44,541 bases of DNA from positions 1-44,541 of the forward strand of contig CADAMO010000005.1 of NCBI GenBank assembly GCA_902788995.1, read 5' to 3'. The DNA is from Oscillospiraceae bacterium (lineage in GTDB: Bacteria > Bacillota > Clostridia > Oscillospirales > Acutalibacteraceae). The notes beneath the pieces were generated by a model. It saw only the letters and a program-made list of their open reading frames with translations. It was not told the origin of the DNA and searched no databases. The stretch's first letter is position 1. The number at the start of each line of letters is the position of its first letter. Below, in pieces: positions 7,998 to 14,635 of this stretch. Position numbers and translations under genes: made by a program.

Positions 7998-8966
7998 TTG
8001 AAAACCCCTGTTTCGAGGGTCGGCAATAAAACGCCGATCCTCCATATTTTATACGCCCTTTTCCCGCGGGAATACGGTCGCTTTGTCGACGTCTTCGGCG
8101 GTTCCGGTTCCGTCCTGCTCGGGAAGCCCACGATTGACGGCTTTGAGGTATACAACGATTTCGATCATAATCTGGTAAACCTCTTCCGATGCATGAAGGA
8201 CCGACCGATGGCGGTCATCCGGGAACTCGGTTTCTGTAACTTAAACTCGCGTGACGATTTCAACGCGATCAAAAAGTTCTTTCTGACCGAGGAATTCGAT
8301 GATTCGTACTTCCGGGAAGAGCTGGAGCTGACAAAGATCTCCCTGCCGCCGATTCCGGCAGAGGAGATCGTAAAGCTTCGGGAGCGCATCACCCGCGATT
8401 ACGACGTACGCTCCGCAGCCATGTTTCTGAAACTCCTCCGCTACAGCTATTCCAGCGGCGGCAAATCCTTCGCCGCACAACCCTTTGACATCTCCCGCCT
8501 GTTTTCTCTGATTCAGGAAACACAACGGAGAATGGCAAATGTGGTGGTGGAGAATCAGGACTTTGAAACGCTGATCCGACACTATGACCGCCCGGAAACC
8601 TTCTTCTATCTTGACCCTCCGTATTTTCAGACGGAGGGAATGTATGAGGTCGGCTTCGGCTGGGACGATCACGTTCGACTGCGGGATACGCTTGGGCAGA
8701 TCAAAGGTAAATTCCTGCTGTCATACAACGACTGCCCGGAAATCCGCGGTCTGTATGAGGGGTTCCCGATGTTCGATTTTACGCGGGTCCACTCCATGGC
8801 GCAGCGGTACGAAGCCGGCAAGGAGTTCCCCGAACTGATTATCGCGAACTATGATTTTTACGAACGCGAAGCGGCAAAACCCCGTCAGATGACCTTCTTT
8901 GCTCCCATGATCGAGGATTACGAGAAGATTCTGAAGGAATCCATTATTCACTGCAAGGTGGAATGA
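7998..8966 (+). CDS. DNA adenine methylase, D12 class (Dam-like)
   Basis: A 322-residue D12-class N6-adenine methyltransferase. 'FVDVFGGSGSVLLGKP' near the N-terminus is the S-adenosylmethionine-binding motif I; 'FFYLDPPYF' about two-thirds along is the DPPY catalytic motif. The sequence between them holds the recognition region. TTG 7998 is preferred because the SD aaagagg (7983-7989) is 8 nt away; GTG 7989 overlaps the SD and would add three residues. Length and motifs are those of an intact enzyme. With no partner nuclease, protection of the element from host restriction, or epigenetic control, is the likely role. It is the second methyltransferase in the block. Confidence 0.92.
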   Translation: MKTPVSRVGNKTPILHILYALFPREYGRFVDVFGGSGSVLLGKPTIDGFEVYNDFDHNLVNLFRCMKDRPMAVIRELGFCNLNSRDDFNAIKKFFLTEEFDDSYFREELELTKISLPPIPAEEIVKLRERITRDYDVRSAAMFLKLLRYSYSSGGKSFAAQPFDISRLFSLIQETQRRMANVVVENQDFETLIRHYDRPETFFYLDPPYFQTEGMYEVGFGWDDHVRLRDTLGQIKGKFLLSYNDCPEIRGLYEGFPMFDFTRVHSMAQRYEAGKEFPELIIANYDFYEREAAKPRQMTFFAPMIEDYEKILKESIIHCKVE

Positions 8967-8976
8967 AAGGGACAAT

Positions 8977-9318
8977 ATGACCTACGAAGATTTGACCGAA
9001 AAAGTAGAAGCTCTGCTTGATGGCAGAAGCACGCTGGACGTTGACGTTTCGCCGGATTTTCAGAGTGATCAGACAGGCGGATATCCCGCATCCCTTTGTG
9101 TTTTGTGGGGCAAGGGCAAAGCGTGGCTGGAGCCGAACGAGATGTTTGCTGAAAGCGAAACAGATCTGCCCTACGCACGGCAGGGCTGCGCAGATTTCGG
9201 CATCCGTGATTGTCCCGACGTCAGCGCGTACAACCGCCTTCTGGAATCGCTCGGACAGGATGCCGTTGATATGGCGTGGTTGCCCGAGGAACCGGGGGAA
9301 GGAATGGTTCTGTCGTGA
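8977..9318 (+). CDS. Hypothetical protein, 113 aa
   Basis: Starts at ATG 8977, 10 nt after the Dam stop, with SD aaaggg. The product is small, acidic and soluble: an N-terminal helix ('YEDLTEKVEALLDG'), strands around 'YPASLCVLWGKGKAWL' and a C-terminal helix. The family is not recognised. The C-terminus 'EEPGEGMVLS' is a shortened form of the shared acidic tail. Its stop TGA (9316-9318) overlaps the GTG start of a small membrane peptide. Confidence 0.6.
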   Translation: MTYEDLTEKVEALLDGRSTLDVDVSPDFQSDQTGGYPASLCVLWGKGKAWLEPNEMFAESETDLPYARQGCADFGIRDCPDVSAYNRLLESLGQDAVDMAWLPEEPGEGMVLS

Positions 9319-9416
9319 GAACAACACAGCCCATGCTTTTGATCATCGCCGCCATTGCCCTGCTGATTGCCATGGCTCTGGCGGCAGGAAAAATATCTCA
9401 ATATTTACCTGTATGA
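9315..9416 (+). CDS. Small single-pass membrane peptide, 33 aa
   Basis: A GTG at 9315 overlaps the TGA of the previous gene (GTGA) and opens a 33-codon frame ending at TGA 9414-9416. The product is 'MRTTQP', then a 19-residue hydrophobic helix (Met/Leu/Ile/Ala), then 'GKISQYLPV'. The 4-nt start/stop overlap, the clean transmembrane helix with a basic N-terminus, and the fit between two real genes argue that it is expressed by translational coupling. The function is unknown. The main doubt is the lack of an independent SD. Confidence 0.5.
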   Translation: MRTTQPMLLIIAAIALLIAMALAAGKISQYLPV

Positions 9417-9430
9417 ATGGAGGAAACAAT

Positions 9431-9742
9431 ATGAAAATGTACCGTATTCTCGGCAAACGCGGCCGAATCACCATCCCCTTTGATATGCGTCAGCGCGTCG
9501 GTTTCCAGCAAAACGACGTGCTTTCTTTTACCGAAAGCGAGGACGGCCGCTCCGTCCTTGTGACCCGTGAGATCATCTGTGACGAGCGCTGTCCCGAAAA
9601 GGATCATGCGGATCGCGACGCAGAAGGAACCGTTACCCTGAAAAGTTTTCTCGACGGGCTCTCGCCGGAACAGCAAAAAGCTGCGCTTCTGCACTTGTCT
9701 CTCAAATGGGCTGAGCAGAAAGGAAGAAAGGTCCATGTCTGA
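9431..9742 (+). CDS. AbrB/MazE/SpoVT-type DNA-binding protein
   Basis: A 103-residue protein from ATG 9431 behind SD tggagg. Residues 1-48 fit the swapped-hairpin AbrB fold: 'YRILGKRGRITIPFDMRQRVGFQQNDVLSF' followed by a strand and 'VLVTREI'. The C-terminal half is helical ('LKSFLDGLSPEQQKAALLHLSLKWAEQ') and could mediate oligomerisation. AbrB-like proteins bind A/T-rich operators as dimers or tetramers. No partner toxin gene is adjacent, so a transcriptional role within the element is more likely than an antitoxin role. It overlaps the next gene by 8 nt and lacks the shared acidic tail. Confidence 0.8.
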   Translation: MKMYRILGKRGRITIPFDMRQRVGFQQNDVLSFTESEDGRSVLVTREIICDERCPEKDHADRDAEGTVTLKSFLDGLSPEQQKAALLHLSLKWAEQKGRKVHV

Positions 9743-10475
9743 GCATCTTCCGCTCTACCGTTTTTCCCGCGAAGAAGCCCGAAACCATGATGCGATCAAA
9801 GAATGGCGGGACAGCTATCATGAAAACTGCAACTGCGCGTTTGCTATAGGAGAGGCGATAACGGCGAATTATCACGATAACCGCCTGGGCGATTGTCTCA
9901 CGCCGGTCGTGGAGCGATTCGGCATCGACCGCGTAAACTGGGTGCTTGCCAATACGCTTCAGCAGGCAGACTACGACGGCAGGTATTCACGGGAAAACAA
10001 AGCGTGGGCAAAGAGCTTCTATATCCCCGCTGATGAAAACAACTGCTATTTCTGCGTTAAATCCCACCCCTGTCTCGTGGACGGAATGGCGGACATGGCG
10101 CGGAAATACTGGAAGGATCTCGGTTTCTTTGACAGAAACCACTGTACTGATGAGGAAGATTACACAGGTAAGCTGCTGATCATGAAGGCCGACGCGTTGA
10201 AGGAGGTATTCCGAACGCCGGAAAACCAGCTGTTCTTTGCGACCGGAGGATTTGGCTGCCGTCCGAAACCGTCCGGAAGAAGAGTCTTCGGCTTGTTTCT
10301 TTCTGATGGTGAGAAAACCAGCTTCTACCGACATGATTTTCTCGGTGTGATCGCAGATGAGCATATTCCCGATTGGGCGAGAGAAAAGATGCAGACGATT
10401 TCAGATCAGAACAACAGTGAGGAAATATCAGAAGACGCAACCCCGGACAATGGACCGGTAATGGGAGGAATGTAA
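9735..10475 (+). CDS. DUF3849 domain protein
   Basis: A 246-residue protein. Residues 5-130 match DUF3849: 'LYRFSREEARNHDAIKEWRDSY', 'NCAFAIGEAITANYHDNRL', 'VLANTLQQADYDGRYSRENKAWAK' and 'VKSHPCLVDG'. The domain is confined largely to Firmicutes mobile elements and has no assigned function. Residues about 140-215 form a second, less familiar section. The last 30 residues are Glu/Asp/Asn-rich and end 'NGPVMGGM'. The final codons carry the SD for the following gene, which starts 3 nt after the stop. The start overlaps the AbrB gene by 8 nt. Confidence 0.85.
   Translation: MSEHLPLYRFSREEARNHDAIKEWRDSYHENCNCAFAIGEAITANYHDNRLGDCLTPVVERFGIDRVNWVLANTLQQADYDGRYSRENKAWAKSFYIPADENNCYFCVKSHPCLVDGMADMARKYWKDLGFFDRNHCTDEEDYTGKLLIMKADALKEVFRTPENQLFFATGGFGCRPKPSGRRVFGLFLSDGEKTSFYRHDFLGVIADEHIPDWAREKMQTISDQNNSEEISEDATPDNGPVMGGM
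10463..10468 (+). promoter_or_regulatory. Shine-Dalgarno embedded in the MGGM codons of the DUF3849 gene
   Basis: GGGAGG within ATG-GGA-GGA-ATG-TAA, 9 nt before ATG 10478. This is the second of three identical arrangements in the accessory block and predicts coupled translation. Confidence 0.75.
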
Positions 10476-10477
10476 CC

Positions 10478-11332
10478 ATGGTATACCAGGCACTGATCGA
10501 CTACAAGGGTCAACAGGCGATTGTTGATCTGCCCGACAACAAATACGTTTTGGGAAGAACGCTGAAAGAACTTGGCTGTCCCCCGAGAATCCCGCTGTAT
10601 CTTAGGGATGAGGAAGACGAGGATCTGCACATCAAACTGATCTCCGGAAATGATATCGGCGGCAAACTGAGTTTGCTGTTTCATGAAACAGACACGCTGC
10701 TCACGGCCAACGCCGTCGCCGCCACGCTGGAAAAAACGTATCCTGCCGTGAAAGCGGAGCTGGAAACAGCAATCATGGATCAGAAGTACGAATCCTATTC
10801 GGATCTGTACAAGGACCGCGCTGAAAAGCTGCACAGCTATGGCAGTGTGCGTGAAACACTGTATTTCCCTCTGACCGCGTCACTTGACATGCATGAGGAA
10901 GACGGAGAGATGTATGACGTTGGCAATTCCATGATCGCCGCGCATGCTTCCGAGATTCAAGAGGCGCTCGAACTTGAGCAGGCGCCCGAGTACGGCGATA
11001 TGGCGGACTATTACGACGAGATCCCTTCCGCAAAAGCCAAGCTGGTTTCGGCATACTGGGATGTAGAGGAACACGACGGCGAGCTCTACGGCAAGGTGGA
11101 TCTCTATCTGACCGCGCCGCTCACACCGGAAGAGAAAGAAAGCGTCACGGATTGGGTCACGGGACAAAACAGCGACGGACTCGGCGAAGGATTTGAGCAG
11201 CGACCGATCGAAATTGAAGACGGCGATCTGTACGTGTCCATGTACAACGGTCCAGATTACTGGATCTGCGACGCGGAAGAATTTGAGGACCGTATTTCGC
11301 AATCCCACGGCCCCGCGATGGGAGGGATGTAA
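10478..11332 (+). CDS. Hypothetical accessory protein, 284 aa, tail MGGM
   Basis: Starts at ATG 10478, 3 nt after the DUF3849 stop. The N-terminal region (to about residue 110) begins 'MVYQALIDYKGQQAIVDLP' and contains an acidic loop 'RDEEDEDLHIKL'. A central domain follows from about 125. The C-terminal region has 'GKVDLYLTAPLTPEEKESV' and 'GQNSDGLGEGFEQRPIEI', a pattern I associate with several Clostridia element proteins of unknown function. There are no membrane segments. It ends 'SHGPAMGGM', with the SD of the next gene again inside the final codons. No function can be assigned. Confidence 0.65.
   Translation: MVYQALIDYKGQQAIVDLPDNKYVLGRTLKELGCPPRIPLYLRDEEDEDLHIKLISGNDIGGKLSLLFHETDTLLTANAVAATLEKTYPAVKAELETAIMDQKYESYSDLYKDRAEKLHSYGSVRETLYFPLTASLDMHEEDGEMYDVGNSMIAAHASEIQEALELEQAPEYGDMADYYDEIPSAKAKLVSAYWDVEEHDGELYGKVDLYLTAPLTPEEKESVTDWVTGQNSDGLGEGFEQRPIEIEDGDLYVSMYNGPDYWICDAEEFEDRISQSHGPAMGGM
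11320..11325 (+). promoter_or_regulatory. Shine-Dalgarno embedded in the MGGM codons of the preceding gene
   Basis: GGGAGG inside ATG-GGA-GGG-ATG-TAA, 9 nt before ATG 11335. It is the third copy of the arrangement seen at 4638 and 10463. Confidence 0.75.
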
Positions 11333-11334
11333 AC

Positions 11335-12009
11335 ATGCGCGTAAAGGTCTACCAGATCGACCATGATCGAGACGCGAGCCATGTGAAATTCATGCCGCTG
11401 GATTTTACGAGAGAACACGGCGGCGTGGATCCGGGCGTATATAACGAGGTCCTGAACGCCGACATGGAAGTTCCCAACCTCGAGGACGTTTTCGCACAAC
11501 TGAATACGGACCGACACCCTCTGCTCCGCGGACATTCGCTTTCCGTCTCCGACGTGGTTGTGAATGAAAACGGAGCTTTTTTCTGTGATTCGTTCGGGTT
11601 TCAAAAAATTGACTTCGACGAAGCACAGACGCATAAGCCGGATAACCTGATGCGGGTTCTCTACGTGGAGCCGCACAGATTTCCCTATGAAACGGAGATT
11701 CCTCATACCCTGAAAGGGATGCAGCAGGCTGTCGGCGGCCTGATCGAACCCGTCTATCTGGACGGGGATGGTGTGATCGTCGGCAATGAAGAAGCAAAGC
11801 TGGAGGGGCTGGACGGAAATCGCAGGCTGGAGAACGGGACCATCATGGCAGGCCCCTTCTTTATCTGCGGCGACGCCGGTGAGGAATTCCGATCCTTGAC
11901 TGATGAGGAGGTGGTGAAATATATGGATCAGTTCCGTGAGCCGGAGGATATCTCTCCGGAGGAAGTGGAAGCCGATATGGGCTTCTCCATATATGGATTC
12001 ATGATGTAA
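11335..12009 (+). CDS. YodL-like plus DUF3846 two-domain protein
   Basis: A 224-residue protein with two recognisable modules. Residues 1-95 are YodL-like: 'VKVYQIDHDRDASHVKFM', 'NLEDVFAQLNTDRHPLLRGHSLSVSDVV'. Residues about 105-200 are DUF3846: 'RVLYVEPHRFPYETEIPHTLKGMQQAVGG' is too long to quote in full, but the pattern runs through 'GLDGNRRLENG' and 'GPFFICGDAGEEFRSL'. The fusion is typical of Firmicutes conjugative elements; neither domain has a proven activity. An acidic segment precedes the C-terminus 'DMGFSIYGFMM'. The start is coupled to the previous gene; the stop is followed by a near-perfect SD for the SpoVG gene. Confidence 0.85.
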   Translation: MRVKVYQIDHDRDASHVKFMPLDFTREHGGVDPGVYNEVLNADMEVPNLEDVFAQLNTDRHPLLRGHSLSVSDVVVNENGAFFCDSFGFQKIDFDEAQTHKPDNLMRVLYVEPHRFPYETEIPHTLKGMQQAVGGLIEPVYLDGDGVIVGNEEAKLEGLDGNRRLENGTIMAGPFFICGDAGEEFRSLTDEEVVKYMDQFREPEDISPEEVEADMGFSIYGFMM

Positions 12010-12030
12010 CTTGAAAGGAGGTGAACCATC

Positions 12031-12396
12031 ATGGCCAACAGCAAAGCACCGAAGGCGGCGTCCGAAAAAGAGAGGGGGACGCCTTCCATTTCCGCCCGGA
12101 TCGAGCATACCTACGATATCCCGGACAGCAAACTGCTGGCGCGCGCCAGCGTCACCATAGGCGGCGCTTTCGCCGTACACGGGCTGCGGGTATATGATTC
12201 CGACAAGGAACCGTGGGTGCAGATGCCCCAGCAGTCGTATGAAAAGAACGGCAAAAAAGAATACTCTGACATTTTCCACGCCGTGACCGTGGACGGCAGA
12301 AACGCCATCCAGAGCGCAGTCCTGCAGGCGTATGAGCAGAAAATGTCGCAGACCGAAACGCCGGTCGAATCCGAAGTCCTCTCGCAGCAGATGTGA
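12031..12396 (+). CDS. SpoVG-family protein
   Basis: A 121-residue protein preceded by a near-ideal SD (aaaggaggtg, 12014-12023). Residues about 20-110 match SpoVG: 'LLARASVTIGGAFAVHGLRVYD', 'WVQMPQQSYEKNGKKEYSDIFHAV' in outline, and a helix before the tail. Chromosomal SpoVG is a small nucleic-acid-binding regulator of sporulation and envelope genes in Firmicutes; element-borne copies are common and their target is not known. The ending 'ESEVLSQQM' follows an acidic stretch and resembles the shared tail. It is the last gene before the pilus locus; a 58-nt gap follows. Confidence 0.85.
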   Translation: MANSKAPKAASEKERGTPSISARIEHTYDIPDSKLLARASVTIGGAFAVHGLRVYDSDKEPWVQMPQQSYEKNGKKEYSDIFHAVTVDGRNAIQSAVLQAYEQKMSQTETPVESEVLSQQM

Positions 12397-12454
12397 GCGG
12401 GCTTCCTTTTTTCAGCAACACTATATAAATAAAGAAAGGTAAGGTATTAACCCT

Positions 12455-12718
12455 ATGCTGAATTTCATCAAAAAAGCAGCCAACAAGATCAAGAAAGCGG
12501 CTGAGACCGTCATCGAAAAGGTAAACGCCGCTGCTATCACCGCAAAGGTCGTCATCGAGAACCCCGTCGCCGAAGGTTATGTGGATTCCGGCGTCAAAAT
12601 TTTGATTGCCGTCGTGCTGGGCGCCCTGCTCCTCGCGGGACTCTACGCGCTCTTTAATTCGACCATCATGCCCACCGTCACCCAGCGCGTGCAGGGCTTG
12701 TTCAACTACAACGGCTGA
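12455..12718 (+). CDS. Tad-type pilin subunit, first of a tandem pair (DUF6133-like)
   Basis: An 87-residue protein with a long basic amphipathic leader (residues 1-38, Lys/Ala-rich), then 'VAEGYVDSG' at 38-46, a 22-residue hydrophobic helix, and a short C-terminus ending 'GLFNYNG'. The layout is that of a small prepilin with its assembly helix after the processing site; 'AEGY[VI]D' recurs in two other pilin-like proteins of this locus (12745 and 18482). The likely cleavage point lies around Glu40/Gly41. Prepilin peptidase and Tad assembly genes follow directly. It is not a close match to classical Flp sequences, so the pilin call relies on architecture plus context. Confidence 0.7.
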   Translation: MLNFIKKAANKIKKAAETVIEKVNAAAITAKVVIENPVAEGYVDSGVKILIAVVLGALLLAGLYALFNSTIMPTVTQRVQGLFNYNG

Positions 12719-12744
12719 TAAAAAAGAAAGAGAGGTATATATAC

Positions 12745-13020
12745 ATGTTTAAGAAAATCAAGAACTTTATCCGTTCCGCGAAGAACCGCATCGAAAACGC
12801 CGCCGCGAACCTCGTCGACAAAGCTGTCCGTAAGTATTTCGAGGCAAGAACCCTGCTCGCCGCCCCCACCGCCGAAGGTTACGTGGACAGCGGCGTCAAA
12901 ATCTTGATTGCCGTTGTCATCGGCGCCCTGCTTCTCGCGGGCCTCTATGCACTCTTTAATTCGACCATCATGCCCACGGTCACCCAAAAAGTACAGGGCC
13001 TGTTTAACTACAACGGCTGA
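12745..13020 (+). CDS. Tad-type pilin subunit, second of a tandem pair
   Basis: A 91-residue paralogue of the preceding gene. From 'AEGYVDSGVKILIAVV' to 'GLFNYNG' the two proteins are almost identical, and the DNA is nearly so. The first 42 residues differ completely but remain basic and amphipathic ('MFKKIKNFIRSAKNRIENAA'). This indicates tandem duplication with conserved assembly helices and divergent leaders. The two may be major and minor pilins, or the leader may have its own function before removal. SD agagagg lies upstream. The gene is followed by a strong hairpin at 13041-13064. Confidence 0.7.
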   Translation: MFKKIKNFIRSAKNRIENAAANLVDKAVRKYFEARTLLAAPTAEGYVDSGVKILIAVVIGALLLAGLYALFNSTIMPTVTQKVQGLFNYNG

Positions 13021-13040
13021 TAACCTGCAGCCCTGACCCG

Positions 13041-13064
13041 CGGCGGGAGGTCTTGCTCCCGCCG
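13041..13064 (+). terminator. Intercistronic hairpin after the pilin pair
   Basis: A perfect 9-bp GC stem (cggcgggag/ctcccgccg) with a 6-nt loop, 20 nt after the pilin stop and 28 nt before the peptidase start. The downstream T-run is poor (tgattt). It may be a partial terminator or a 3'-end stabiliser that raises pilin mRNA over the assembly genes. Confidence 0.5.
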
Positions 13065-13092
13065 TGATTTCAACCATGAAGGAGATGTTTGA

Positions 13093-13731
13093 ATGAATAT
13101 GATTCTGCCGAAGGGCGCTTCCGTCATACTGTTTCAGAATGTGCCATACGCGGGAAGCCTGTGCTGCCTTTTTCTTGGCGTTATCGCAGGTTGTGTCCTT
13201 GCAGAGAAAAGCTATGAAAAGTTCGGCGGCAACCGGAACAAATTCCTGGCCGCCTTTATTTCGATCCCCGTTGTTTCCGCTGTTCTGCTGGCGCTTCGTT
13301 TCGGCGACAGTTTTTCTGCCGTCAAGGGCATGATCCTTACGTTTCTGTTTCTCTACGCTTCATACAGCGATATCCGAACCCGGAAATGCGGCGATCTCCT
13401 TCATGTTTATATATTGATCACTGCGTTGATCGGCGTGCAGCTGAATGAGATCCCCTCCATGCTGATCGCCGGGGCTTTTGTATTCGTGATTATGATCAGC
13501 ACGTCCGTCCTTTTTCAGGGTCGGATCGGCGGCGCGGATATCAAGTTCTCCGCCGCATGCGCGTTTTTACTCGGGATTCCGAAAAGCCTCTGCGGTGTGA
13601 TTGTCGGGCTGATTCTGGCAATCGCCGTCAACGCTGTGATCAGCGCTGTCAAGCGCAGAAACAACAAAGAGCATGGCTTTCCCATGCTTCCGTATCTTGC
13701 CGCGGGATTTCTCGCGGCATATTTTATTTAA
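13093..13731 (+). CDS. Prepilin peptidase, A24 family (TadV/CpaA-like)
   Basis: A 212-residue polytopic membrane protein with about six hydrophobic helices. The two catalytic Asp sites of the A24 aspartic peptidases are visible: 'YSDIRTRKCGD' after the third helix, and 'GRIGGADIKF', the GxGD-type motif (here GGAD), further along. Known members cleave prepilin leaders at the cytoplasmic face of the membrane before assembly. It lacks the N-terminal methylase domain of PilD, as is usual for TadV/CpaA. It is directly downstream of the pilin pair, which is its probable substrate, together with the pseudopilins at 18482 and 18901. Confidence 0.85.
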   Translation: MNMILPKGASVILFQNVPYAGSLCCLFLGVIAGCVLAEKSYEKFGGNRNKFLAAFISIPVVSAVLLALRFGDSFSAVKGMILTFLFLYASYSDIRTRKCGDLLHVYILITALIGVQLNEIPSMLIAGAFVFVIMISTSVLFQGRIGGADIKFSAACAFLLGIPKSLCGVIVGLILAIAVNAVISAVKRRNNKEHGFPMLPYLAAGFLAAYFI

Positions 13732-13784
13732 CAGGAAGCTTCTCCGCAGAACAGAGGGCTGCGCTTTGTTCCTGTTAAATAAAA
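13722..13784. repeat. Perfect 16-bp inverted repeat with a nested hairpin
   Basis: ttttatttaacaggaa (13722-13737) and its exact complement (13769-13784) enclose 31 nt containing a smaller stem cgcag/ctgcg (13745-13749 and 13759-13763). The left arm covers the last codons and stop of the peptidase gene. Neither strand has a terminator-like T-run after the stem, so an mRNA stability element, processing site or protein-binding site is more plausible than a terminator. Confidence 0.7.
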
Positions 13785-13835
13785 AAGATTGTAACGCCTG
13801 CCGATTTGCCCTTCGGGCACGGCAATGGCGAATAC

Positions 13836-13868
13836 GAAAGCGCTCTGCGCAGCGGCGCAGTCGCTTTC
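13836..13868 (+). other. Two-tier stem-loop upstream of the CpaB gene
   Basis: Outer stem gaaagcg/cgctttc (13836-13842 and 13862-13868) and inner stem ctgcgc/gcgcag (13845-13850 and 13855-13860) with an AGCG loop. A UUCG-capped hairpin (tgccc-ttcg-ggca) lies about 15 nt before it. The SD aagggagg follows closely. The 157-nt gap between peptidase and cpaB is thus largely structured RNA. Confidence 0.6.
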
Positions 13869-13888
13869 TTGTCTAAGGGAGGATTCCA

Positions 13889-14635
13889 ATGAAAAACAGA
13901 ACCATAATCGGAATCATCTGTATGATCGCTGCGGTTGCGATCACCTTTGCGGCGGGACCGCTCGTCAACCGGATGACCGCCGACACTACCGCCGTGCTTC
14001 GGCTCAAGGAAGACGTAAACCAGGGCGCGCAGCTCACCGAGGATCATCTGGAAGAAGTCAAGGTCAATACGGCTGCGCTTCCTGCGGGCGTTCTGACGGA
14101 CGCCGCCCAGATCGTCGGTAAATACGCTGTGTCGAACCTGTATGCCGGGGACTGTCTGACGGAGGATAAGATCTCCGACAACGCCGATTCCGCGGAGGAT
14201 ATCTTTGCCAGTCTGGACGGGAACAAAATTGCAGTCAGCGTCCCGATCCCGACCTTCGCCGCGGGACTTTCCGGCAAACTGCAGAACGGTGATATCATCA
14301 GCCTGATATTCGTCGATAAAGACGGGAACGAATCAGTCATTCCGCCGGAACTGCAGTACGTCAAAGTCATCACCGCGACAACGGCTGGCGGCATCGACAA
14401 GGAAGATATCATCAAAAATGAGGACGGCAGCTTTGAGATCCCGTCCACCGTTACGGTACTCGTAAACAGCGAGCAGGCGCTTTTGCTTGCCAAATATGAA
14501 GCGGAAGGAAAGATTCAGGCAGCTCTGGTTTTCCGCGGCGAAAAGGAAAAAGCGGACGAATTCCTTGCAAAACAGGATTCGCTGTTCGCTTCGCCCGCAC
14601 AGCCGCAGAAGGACGGAGGTGGGGACAATGGCTAA
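13889..14635 (+). CDS. cpaB: Tad pilus assembly protein CpaB/RcpC-like (SAF domain)
   Basis: A 248-residue protein with an N-terminal membrane anchor (residues about 5-25). A SAF-type domain follows: 'LRLKEDVNQGAQLTEDHLEEVKV' in outline and 'VGKYAVSNLYAGDCLTEDKI', the region that resembles antifreeze and RcpC/CpaB domains. The second half contains 'AVSVPIPTFAAGLSGKLQNGD' in outline and 'VTVLVNSEQALLLAKYEAEGKI', as in CpaB. Known CpaB/RcpC proteins support Tad pilus assembly at the envelope. SD aagggagg precedes ATG 13889. The end overlaps the TadZ-like gene by 8 nt, and the order cpaB-tadZ-tadA-tadB-tadC is the normal Tad order. Confidence 0.85.
   Translation: MKNRTIIGIICMIAAVAITFAAGPLVNRMTADTTAVLRLKEDVNQGAQLTEDHLEEVKVNTAALPAGVLTDAAQIVGKYAVSNLYAGDCLTEDKISDNADSAEDIFASLDGNKIAVSVPIPTFAAGLSGKLQNGDIISLIFVDKDGNESVIPPELQYVKVITATTAGGIDKEDIIKNEDGSFEIPSTVTVLVNSEQALLLAKYEAEGKIQAALVFRGEKEKADEFLAKQDSLFASPAQPQKDGGGDNG

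Noticed and set aside
12397-12454. Promoter for the pilus operon (tatataaat in the gap after SpoVG)
   Set aside because: A -10-like sequence exists, but no -35 at a suitable distance could be found; too weak to list.
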